A stretch of 33,628 nucleotides of DNA, taken from NCBI GenBank assembly GCA_017557085.1, contig JAFZAR010000297.1:1-33628 (forward strand), written 5' to 3'. Below the pieces are notes generated by a model. The model did no database searches. It saw nothing but the letters and a program-made list of their open reading frames with translations, and was not told the DNA's origin. Shown here piece by piece: positions 28,529 to 33,628 of the stretch (positions are counted from its first letter, which is position 1; every line of letters begins with the position of its first letter). Position numbers and translations under genes: made by a program. Source of the stretch: Verrucomicrobiota bacterium. Its GTDB lineage: Bacteria; Verrucomicrobiota; Verrucomicrobiia; Limisphaerales; UBA1412.

Positions 28529-28571
28529 AAATAACACTCTCCGAAAAACAGAGAGTTCGTGTTCGAGTAAA

Positions 28572-28949
28572 CTACTTGATCTCGATCTTGGCGCCGGCTT
28601 CTTCCAGCTTCTTCTTGGCGGCTTCGGCTTCTTCCTTGGTCACACCTTCCAGGATGGCCTTCGGAGCTTCTTCCACCATCTTCTTGGCGTCAGCCAAACC
28701 GAGTCCGGCCTTCACCTCACGCACAGCCTTGATCACCGCGATCTTCTTGGCAGCGTCAATACCAGCGATAACAACGTCAAAAGAGGTCTTCTCTTCAGCA
28801 GGAGCTGCGGCACCACCGGCAACAGCGGCCACTGCGACAGGAGCTGCGGCGGTCACGCCCCAGGCTTCTTCCAGACTCTTCACCAGCTCGGCGGCTTCGA
28901 TCACCGTCAGCTTACCCAATTCTTCTACTAATGCTTTAATATCAGCCAT
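28572..28949 (-). CDS. rplL: Ribosomal protein bL12 (L7/L12 stalk)
   Basis: bL12 dimers form the flexible stalk that recruits EF-Tu, EF-G and other GTPases. The 125 residues have the dimerisation domain (about 1-35), an Ala/Gly-rich hinge (AAPVAVAAVAGGAAAPAEEK) and the factor-binding domain with KIAVIKAVREVKAGLGLADA and KKMVEEAPKAILEGV. GGAAAG precedes the ATG. Strong codon bias is evident. A stable hairpin lies in the 119-base gap after rplJ. Confidence 0.98.
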   Translation of the reverse strand: MADIKALVEELGKLTVIEAAELVKSLEEAWGVTAAAPVAVAAVAGGAAAPAEEKTSFDVVIAGIDAAKKIAVIKAVREVKAGLGLADAKKMVEEAPKAILEGVTKEEAEAAKKKLEEAGAKIEIK

Positions 28950-29018
28950 TTTATACTTTCCGGCGTCGTCCCTGAAGCGTCAGGAAATTAGTCAGGCGCA
29001 TCCCGTCCGACACCTATG

Positions 29019-29057
29019 TTTCTCTCCCTGTCCTTTCGGCTGGAAAGGACAGAGAAA
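29019..29057 (-). promoter_or_regulatory. Long hairpin in the rplJ-rplL gap
   Basis: TGTCCTTTC pairs with GAAAGGACA (9 bp, 5-base loop), extended by a 6-bp outer helix across a 4-base bulge. No T run follows. It starts 12 bases after the rplJ stop. A smaller stem CCTGA / TCAGG follows before rplL. Placement suggests mRNA processing or translational separation of the two stalk genes. Confidence 0.65.
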
Positions 29058-29068
29058 ATTGTTTTTGA

Positions 29069-29602
29069 TTACGACTCTTTATCTACGTGAGCCTTGATGA
29101 CACGGGCCAACTGCTGACCAGGAGCGGCCAGAGTACCCACCAACTTCGTCGCGGGAGCTTGGATCGTCCGCAGCAGCGTCGCGCGCAGTTCATCCAGAGG
29201 CGGCAGATCTGCCAGGATATTCAATGTGGCCACATCTGTGCGGGCACCATCAATATAACCGAAAAGCAGAACACCTTTCTGAGTATCCTTATTGAAAGTC
29301 TTCACAGCCTTGGCCGCGGAAGCGACGTCCTTTTGACCCGTCACCACTGCAACCTGACCGAACAGACCTTCACCCACGTTCTCTAAACCGGCAGAGGTAG
29401 CGACCGTGCGGAACACCGTGCTTTTCACCACATGAGCTTCAGCACCAGCGTCTCTCAGACGTTTACGCAGATCCGTAAACTGACCGACGCTCATTCCCTT
29501 GTAATCCACTACCAGGAAAAACGGAGAATCGCTCAGACGGAGCGCATACTCCTGCCCCATTGCCACCTTAATCTTATTCAGCTTATTCGCACCTTTCTTC
29601 AT
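29069..29602 (-). CDS. rplJ: Ribosomal protein uL10
   Basis: uL10 anchors the bL12 dimers to 23S rRNA. The 177 residues have the rRNA-binding domain (DYKGMSVGQFTDLRKRLRDAG, KSTVFRTVA) and a C-terminal helix for bL12 binding (GTLAAPGQQLARVIKAHVDK). AGGAGAT precedes the ATG. Only 18 bases separate it from rplA, so the L10 leader found before rplJ in many bacteria cannot be present there. Confidence 0.96.
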   Translation of the reverse strand: MKKGANKLNKIKVAMGQEYALRLSDSPFFLVVDYKGMSVGQFTDLRKRLRDAGAEAHVVKSTVFRTVATSAGLENVGEGLFGQVAVVTGQKDVASAAKAVKTFNKDTQKGVLLFGYIDGARTDVATLNILADLPPLDELRATLLRTIQAPATKLVGTLAAPGQQLARVIKAHVDKES

Positions 29603-29620
29603 TGTAAATATCTCCTATAT

Positions 29621-30331
29621 TTATTCAAGTACTGCCGTTCCACCCTTCAGCGCGATGCGCACGGAAGGACTCATCGTAGTCGAAAGAGTGATACTCTGAA
29701 TATATGTACCTTTTACCGCAGAAGGACGAGCTTTCTCGATCGCCGAGATAGCTGTCGTCACATTCTCAAAAATCTGTGTCTCGTTAAAAGAGATCTTGCC
29801 AACAGGCATATTGATGTTGGCTGTCTTGTCCACTTTATATTCCACACGGCCGGCCTTGAATTCTTTCACAGCCTTGCCGGTGTCATCGGTCACGGTACCC
29901 GTCTTCGGATTCGGCATCAAACCACGAGGACCTAACACCTTACCCAGTTTACGCACTTCAACCATGGCTTCAGGTGTCGCGATGGCCACATCAAAGTCCA
30001 CCCAACCACCTTTGCACTTTTCGATCAGATCTTCAAAACCGACATTCTCGGCACCCGCTGCGACAGCGGCGTCGAAAGAAGGACCAGCCTTGGTGAAGAC
30101 TGCCACGCGGATCACGCGGCCACTGCCGTGCGGCAGCGGTACTGTACCACGAACCAACTGATCTGACTGCTTGGGATCCACGCCCAAGTGGAAAGACAGA
30201 TCGATCGTCTCATTGAACTTGGCGCGAGGGAACTTCGTGAGGATCTCCACGGCCTTTTTCAACGGATAACGCTCCTCAAGGTTTGCCACCTTGAGACCAT
30301 TTTTATAACGTTTACTTTCTTTTCTTTGCAT
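29621..30331 (-). CDS. rplA: Ribosomal protein uL1
   Basis: uL1 forms the mobile stalk that guides deacylated tRNA out of the E site and represses its own operon by binding mRNA. The 236 residues include KFNETIDLSFHLGVDPKQSD, the VRGTVPLPHGSG signature, LGPRGLMPNPKTGTV and the C-terminal RNA-binding half. AGGA lies very close to the ATG. A stem-loop resembling the L1 target lies 10-39 bases upstream. Confidence 0.97.
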   Translation of the reverse strand: MQRKESKRYKNGLKVANLEERYPLKKAVEILTKFPRAKFNETIDLSFHLGVDPKQSDQLVRGTVPLPHGSGRVIRVAVFTKAGPSFDAAVAAGAENVGFEDLIEKCKGGWVDFDVAIATPEAMVEVRKLGKVLGPRGLMPNPKTGTVTDDTGKAVKEFKAGRVEYKVDKTANINMPVGKISFNETQIFENVTTAISAIEKARPSAVKGTYIQSITLSTTMSPSVRIALKGGTAVLE

Positions 30332-30340
30332 TTCCTATTT

Positions 30341-30370
30341 GCGGTTTTCGGGCCTATTGGACCCTCCCGC
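30341..30370 (-). promoter_or_regulatory. Candidate L1-binding autoregulatory RNA element before rplA
   Basis: On the minus strand GCGG pairs with CCGC, then an asymmetric internal loop has GA on one side and GAAAA on the other, then GGGTC pairs with GGCCC (one G-U) around a CAATA loop. Two short helices joined by a GA / GA-rich internal loop are the layout of known L1 targets in 23S rRNA and mRNA. It ends 9 bases before the rplA ATG, where bound L1 would block initiation. Confidence 0.6.
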
Positions 30371-30404
30371 CTTTCTATTCTCTGCAGGATATACAGCGCT
30401 GGAA

Positions 30405-30830
30405 CTAGCCAACGACCTCGATACCCATGCTGCGAGCCGTACCCGAAATCACACGGATAGCGGCTTCTTCACTATTTACATTCAGATCTTTGCCTTTCAG
30501 CTTGATGATATCCAGCACCTGCTTGCGTGTTACCTTGCCCACCTTGTTTGTATTCGGTGTACCGGAACCACTGGCGATGCCTGCGGCCTTCTTCAGGAGC
30601 GCCGCAGCCGGAGGAGACTTCAGGATGAACTTAAAGGACTTATCCTGAAACACCGTGATGATCACAGGAATGATCATACCGGGCTGATCCTTTGTAGCCG
30701 CGTTGAACTCTTTGCAGAATCCCATGATATTCACACCATGCTGACCCAGCGCAGGGCCGACCGGAGGTGCAGGATTGGCCTGTCCACCGGGGATTTGTAA
30801 CTTGATCTGACCGACAACCTTCTTTGCCAT
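30405..30830 (-). CDS. rplK: Ribosomal protein uL11
   Basis: uL11 with its rRNA site forms the GTPase-associated centre and is needed for RelA activation. The 141 residues have the N-terminal proline-rich hinge (GGQANPAPPVGPALGQHGVN), MGFCKEFNAAT, and the C-terminal rRNA-binding domain (SPPAAALLKKAAGI to GTARSMGIEVVG). The Pro residues linked to thiostrepton action are present. It follows nusG by 48 bases. Confidence 0.98.
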   Translation of the reverse strand: MAKKVVGQIKLQIPGGQANPAPPVGPALGQHGVNIMGFCKEFNAATKDQPGMIIPVIITVFQDKSFKFILKSPPAAALLKKAAGIASGSGTPNTNKVGKVTRKQVLDIIKLKGKDLNVNSEEAAIRVISGTARSMGIEVVG

Positions 30831-30878
30831 AATCTTGTAAAAAAAACTTTTCTTCGGAAAAACTGATTGAAAATTGAA

Positions 30879-31436
30879 CTATACTACTTTCTCCACCTGC
30901 CAGTATTCCAATTCAACAGGCGTATTGCGGCCGAAAATGCTGACCATGACTTTCAACTTGCCTCTCTCCGGCTCGACCTCTTCGATCACACCACTGAAAT
31001 TCAAGAAAGGACCATCGTTGATCTTTACAGTTTCGCCCACCACAAAATTGACTCTTGGCTTCTCCGTATCTTCGGATTCGGTGATCCGAACCTTGATCTC
31101 TTCCACTTCTTCATCCGGAGTTGCCATGGGGTGCTCTCCCCCCACAAAACCGATTGCTCCCTGTGTCGCCTGGACAAAATACCAGGGAACATCATTGATC
31201 TTCTTACCTTCTCCGTAAAGAGCTACATTGATAAACACATAACCCGGAAACAACTTCCGGTTTATCACACTCTTCTTGCCATTCCGAACTTCAACAACTT
31301 TTTCGACGGGCACCATCACCTCGCGGATGTAGTCTTTAGCCTCTTCCTGAATGGCCAGTCTGCGTTCAATACCTTCCTTCACCTTCATTTCTTGTCCTGA
31401 AAGTGTATGGATCACAAACCATTGGAATTTCTTCAT
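30879..31436 (-). CDS. nusG: Transcription elongation factor NusG
   Basis: NusG binds the polymerase clamp and, through its KOW domain, Rho or ribosomal S10. The 185 residues contain the NGN domain (WFVIHTLSGQEMKVKEGIER, LFPGYVFINV) and the C-terminal KOW domain (GETVKINDGPFLNFSGVIEE). Length is normal with no inserted domain. The gene lies between secE and rplK as in most bacteria; S10 (rpsJ) is in the same cluster. Confidence 0.97.
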   Translation of the reverse strand: MKKFQWFVIHTLSGQEMKVKEGIERRLAIQEEAKDYIREVMVPVEKVVEVRNGKKSVINRKLFPGYVFINVALYGEGKKINDVPWYFVQATQGAIGFVGGEHPMATPDEEVEEIKVRITESEDTEKPRVNFVVGETVKINDGPFLNFSGVIEEVEPERGKLKVMVSIFGRNTPVELEYWQVEKVV

Positions 31437-31462
31437 ATATTAGCCCGCTGTTTTCAGTTGTC

Positions 31463-31735
31463 TTAGAGTGATACAATCTGGCTGATGACCAGAGTAATAA
31501 TGAAATCAGCCGCAACGGTCATAAGTCCTAAGATCATAGACGCGATGATGATGACGACCGTTGAGCCTTTCAGCTCCGTCATGCTCGGCCAAGTACACTT
31601 GCGGAGTTCTTCACGCGTTTCGGCAGTATAGATCGCGATCTTTTTGATCCAACCTTTCCACCACGCGAACGCAAAAAGACCACCAATGACGACCGTCCAG
31701 ATCGCCAAACTGATTAATTCTTTGTTACCTTCCAC
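31463..31735 (-). CDS. secE: Preprotein translocase subunit SecE
   Basis: SecE clamps SecY in the inner membrane. The 90 residues contain an N-terminal hydrophobic stretch (about 8-27), the cytoplasmic amphipathic region with the signature EELRKCTWPSMTELKGST, and the essential membrane helix (about 59-86). The predicted start is GTG, with GAGG eight bases before it. It lies 20 bases after tRNA-Ser and just before nusG. Confidence 0.95.
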   Translation of the reverse strand: MEGNKELISLAIWTVVIGGLFAFAWWKGWIKKIAIYTAETREELRKCTWPSMTELKGSTVVIIIASMILGLMTVAADFIITLVISQIVSL

Positions 31736-31755
31736 GATAATTACCTCAGAAATCT

Positions 31756-31844
31756 TGGCGGAGGGGGAGGGATTCGAACCCCCGAAGGATTTTACCCTTA
31801 ACGGTTTTCAAGACCGCCGCGTTCGACCACTCTGCCACCCCTCC
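31756..31844 (-). tRNA. tRNA-Ser(UGA)
   Basis: The acceptor stem is GGAGGGG with CCCCTCC, discriminator G, and CCA is encoded. The anticodon loop CTTGAAA gives anticodon TGA, read as UGA for UCA-type serine codons. The long variable arm (class II) and the GGTTCGAATCC T-arm fit tRNA-Ser. It lies between tRNA-Trp and secE on the same strand. Confidence 0.96.
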
Positions 31845-31853
31845 ATCTGACTT

Positions 31854-31929
31854 TGGCAGGGCAGGAGGGACTCGAACCCCCAACCCACGGTTTTGGAGAC
31901 CGGTACTCTACCAATTGAGCTACTGCCCT
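31854..31929 (-). tRNA. tRNA-Trp(CCA)
   Basis: AGGGCAG pairs with CTGCCCT, the discriminator is G, and CCA is encoded. The anticodon loop CTCCAAA gives CCA, tryptophan. The D arm (AGCTCAATTGGTAGAGT) and T arm (GGTTCGAGTCC) are typical. tRNA-Trp before secE is a widespread bacterial order. It follows the tuf terminator by about 30 bases; I see no promoter of its own. Confidence 0.97.
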
Positions 31930-31939
31930 ACCCAGCCAA

Positions 31940-31953
31940 TGACCTTGCGGTCA
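31940..31953 (-). other. Small GNRA-capped hairpin between tuf and tRNA-Trp
   Basis: On the minus strand TGACC and GGTCA enclose the tetraloop GCAA. It lies 10 bases before the tRNA-Trp 5' end. It may help tRNA processing or be incidental. Confidence 0.35.
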
Positions 31954-31959
31954 CGGCAG

Positions 31960-32015
31960 AAAAAAATCTGAGCAGAGCGGGCCGCAAAACCCGCTCTACT
32001 TGTAAAAAATCAGAT
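31960..32015 (-). terminator. Nested terminator after tuf
   Basis: An 8-bp stem AGAGCGGG / CCCGCTCT is enclosed by an outer stem ATCTGA / TCAGAT, which begins two bases after the tuf TAA and runs directly into seven T. The two-level structure puts the T run right after the outer stem, making a plausible terminator. tRNA-Trp follows only 30 bases later, so read-through or processing may still supply it. Confidence 0.8.
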
Positions 32016-32016
32016 G

Positions 32017-33207
32017 TTATTCTTCAACATCGCTGATACGACCCGCACCGACCGTTCTGCCGCCTTCACGGATAGCAAAACGCTGGCCTTTTTCCATAGC
32101 CACCGGAGCGATCAATTCAACGCTCATTGAAATATTGTCACCGGGCATAACCATTTCCACGCCTTCAGGCAGATGGATGGAACCCGTTACGTCAGTTGTA
32201 CGGAAGTAGAACTGAGGACGATAGTTGTTCACGAACGGAGTGTGACGGCCACCCTCTTCTTTGGAGAGGACGTACACTTCCGCTTTGAACTTCGTATGAG
32301 GAGTGATGGAACCGGGTTTGGCCAACACCATACCGCGTTCGACTTCATCCTTCTTCACACCACGCAGCAGAACACCCACGTTGTCACCAGCGCGAGCTTC
32401 ATCCAGCAGCTTGCGGAACATTTCGATATCCGTAGCAACTGTCTTGCGGGTTTCTCTCAGACCTACGAGTTCGACGTCGGTCATGCGTTTGAGCACACCA
32501 CGTTCCACACGGCCGGTCACCACTGTGCCACGACCTTCAATGTTGAACACGTCTTCCAGTGACATCAAGAAAGGCTTGTCGACTTCGCGCATCGGCTCGG
32601 GGATATAAGTATCCAGAGCATTCAGCAGATCATCGATAGCTTTCACACCCTCCGGAGTACCGGCCTGCGCTGCGGCAGAGGAACCACGGATAACGGGGAT
32701 TTCATCACCAGGGAAACCATATTTGGTGAGGAGATCGCGAATTTCCATCTCGACCAGGTCGAGCAATTCAGGATCATCCACTAAATCTACTTTGTTCAGG
32801 AACACCACGATTGCCGGCACACCGACCTGGCGGGCCAACAAGATGTGTTCACGGGTCTGAGGCATAGGACCATCCGCTGCGCTCACGACCAAAATAGCAC
32901 CGTCCATCTGGGCGGCACCCGTGATCATGTTCTTGATATAGTCAGCGTGACCCGGACAGTCAACGTGCGCATAGTGGCGCTTTTCTGACTCATATTCTAC
33001 GTGAGAGATGGCGATCGTGACGGTCTTTGTTTCATCACGGACCGTGCCACCCTTTGTAATTTCCGCATAGCTGACTTCTTTGGCCAGACCTTTGCGAGCC
33101 TGCTCCATGACGATGGCTGCCGTCAAGGTTGACTTGCCATGATCCACATGGCCGATGGAACCCACATTCACGTGGGTTTTAGTACGTTGAAACGACTCTT
33201 TTCCCAT
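32017..33207 (-). CDS. tuf: Elongation factor Tu with unusual switch I
   Basis: EF-Tu delivers aminoacyl-tRNA to the ribosome. The 396 residues have the normal three domains, P-loop GHVDHGKS (19-26, Ser for the usual Thr), DCPGH (83-87) and NKVD (138-141). Switch I departs strongly from the almost invariant RGITIN: it reads KTVTIA (61-66), preceded by GGTVRDET and two residues longer than in E. coli. The Mg-coordinating Thr64 and the catalytic His87 are kept. ACAGGA precedes the ATG. It is linked to tRNA-Thr and tRNA-Leu, not to fusA. Confidence 0.97.
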   Translation of the reverse strand: MGKESFQRTKTHVNVGSIGHVDHGKSTLTAAIVMEQARKGLAKEVSYAEITKGGTVRDETKTVTIAISHVEYESEKRHYAHVDCPGHADYIKNMITGAAQMDGAILVVSAADGPMPQTREHILLARQVGVPAIVVFLNKVDLVDDPELLDLVEMEIRDLLTKYGFPGDEIPVIRGSSAAAQAGTPEGVKAIDDLLNALDTYIPEPMREVDKPFLMSLEDVFNIEGRGTVVTGRVERGVLKRMTDVELVGLRETRKTVATDIEMFRKLLDEARAGDNVGVLLRGVKKDEVERGMVLAKPGSITPHTKFKAEVYVLSKEEGGRHTPFVNNYRPQFYFRTTDVTGSIHLPEGVEMVMPGDNISMSVELIAPVAMEKGQRFAIREGGRTVGAGRISDVEE

Positions 33208-33289
33208 TGCAATTCCTGTATCTTGCTAATTTTTAATTATTAAGACTTAACGCTCCGTTGCCCTCTCTGAAAGCCCCTGTCCTGATGAA

Positions 33290-33365
33290 TGGAGCCCACA
33301 ACCAGGCTTGAACTGGTGACCTCATCCTTACCAAGGATGTGCTCTACCGACTGAGCTATGTAGGC
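33290..33365 (-). tRNA. tRNA-Thr(GGU)
   Basis: GCCTACA pairs with TGTGGGC (one G-U), discriminator T, encoded CCA. The anticodon loop TTGGTAA gives GGT, threonine. D arm and T arm (AGTTCAAGCCT) fit. tRNA-Thr upstream of tuf is also known from E. coli tufB. It lies 82 bases before tuf with no terminator between, so the two are probably cotranscribed. Confidence 0.96.
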
Positions 33366-33383
33366 ATCCGTGAACGCCAAAAA

Positions 33384-33468
33384 TGGTACTCGGAGGGGGA
33401 CTTGAACCCCCAAGGATTGCTCCATATGGACCTCAACCATACGCGTCTGCCAGTTCCGCCATCCGAGC
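33384..33468 (-). tRNA. tRNA-Leu(GAG)
   Basis: GCTCGGA pairs with TCCGAGT (first pair G-U), discriminator A, encoded CCA. The anticodon loop TTGAGGT gives GAG, leucine. The long variable arm (class II) and the GGTTCAAGTCC T arm fit tRNA-Leu. It is the first gene after the predicted promoter and lies 18 bases before tRNA-Thr. Confidence 0.95.
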
Positions 33469-33511
33469 ACGTGTTTCCGTCTCACTGCCGAGCGGCAAGT
33501 GAAACAGAGTT

Positions 33512-33541
33512 ATAATATAGCTGTTTCCTCCAGCTTTGCAA
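33512..33541 (-). promoter_or_regulatory. Candidate promoter for tRNA-Leu, tRNA-Thr and tuf
   Basis: The minus strand has TTGCAA (33536-33541) and, 18 bases on, TATTAT (33512-33517); TATATT with a 16-base spacer is an alternative. It follows a terminator and lies about 44 bases before tRNA-Leu. The spacer holds a perfect inverted repeat, AGCTG / CAGCT (33519-33535), a possible operator. Confidence 0.65.
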
Positions 33542-33562
33542 CCTCGAAAACGACTTTTTTTC

Positions 33563-33589
33563 AAAAAAAACCGGTCATTTTCGCACCGG
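33563..33589 (-). terminator. Rho-independent terminator after the right-edge tRNA
   Basis: CCGGT pairs with ACCGG around a 9-base A-rich loop and is followed by eight T on the minus strand. The stem is short but the T run is ideal. It lies 13 bases after the partial tRNA and upstream of the tRNA-Leu promoter. Confidence 0.78.
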
Positions 33590-33602
33590 AGAGCAAAAAA
33601 AG

Positions 33603-33628
33603 TGGTGGGTTGACCGGGGCTCGAACCC
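33603..33628 (-). tRNA. Partial tRNA (3' end only), identity unknown
   Basis: The minus strand shows the T loop (TTCGAGC), T-stem 3' strand CCCGG, acceptor 3' strand TCAACCC, discriminator A and an encoded CCA. The 5' acceptor strand should therefore read GGGTTGA. The anticodon is outside the window, so no amino acid can be given. Confidence 0.85.

Noticed and set aside
29603..29620. L10 leader before rplJ
   Set aside because: Only 18 bases separate rplA and rplJ, too few for the known L10 leader fold.
30831..30878. Terminator between nusG and rplK
   Set aside because: The T run is long (eight T) but the stem TTTTC / GAAAA is only five A-T pairs, too weak to support a terminator call.
33290..33628. 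tRNA cluster as an integration site for a mobile element
   Set aside because: No integrase, no direct-repeat copy of a tRNA 3' end and no foreign genes occur in the window.

Overview
The window is almost wholly housekeeping: one continuous minus-strand run of translation and transcription genes about 33 kb long. I recognise 43 protein genes (one cut by the left edge) and five tRNA genes (one cut by the right edge). I found no prophage, insertion sequence, CRISPR array, toxin, defence or secondary-metabolite system and no rRNA. The organism is a bacterium of moderate GC. Several traits fit the PVC superphylum (Verrucomicrobiota, Kiritimatiellota or Lentisphaerota) best: an EF-Tu with a KTVTIA switch I, Ala/Lys/Glu-rich tails on S11 and L17, no L30 gene between S5 and L15, and zinc-free S14 and S4. 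That placement is inference from memory of these families.

Layout, read in the direction of transcription (right to left). A cut tRNA ends at a terminator. A promoter then drives tRNA-Leu(GAG), tRNA-Thr(GGT) and tuf, which ends at a nested terminator hairpin. tRNA-Trp(CCA), tRNA-Ser(UGA), secE, nusG, rplK, rplA, rplJ, rplL, rpoB and rpoC follow. The 341-base rplL-rpoB gap holds a strong hairpin, a candidate promoter and more hairpins. A second candidate promoter starts rpsL-rpsG. A terminator-like hairpin separates these from fusA, after which the S10, spc and alpha gene blocks run without a break: rpsJ rplC rplD rplW rplB rpsS rplV rpsC rplP rpmC rpsQ rplN rplX rplE rpsN rpsH rplF rplR rpsE rplO secY map infA rpmJ rpsM rpsK rpsD rpoA rplQ. 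A clean Rho-independent terminator closes the run. thiD (HMP/HMP-P kinase) and the start of priA (primosomal helicase) lie beyond it.

Together the genes make core RNA polymerase (alpha, beta, beta'), most of the large and small subunit proteins that assemble early, the elongation factors EF-Tu and EF-G, initiation factor IF-1, the NusG/S10 link between transcription and translation, the SecYE channel, and the methionine aminopeptidase that trims nascent chains. Against the classical E. coli order, tuf is not beside fusA, adk is missing between secY and map, and rpmD is missing.

The points most worth a second look are the unusual EF-Tu switch I, a candidate L1 autoregulatory RNA motif just before rplA, the terminator placed immediately before a leaderless-looking fusA start, a divergent IF-1, an insertion in the KOW loop of L24, and predicted promoters that each overlap an inverted repeat.
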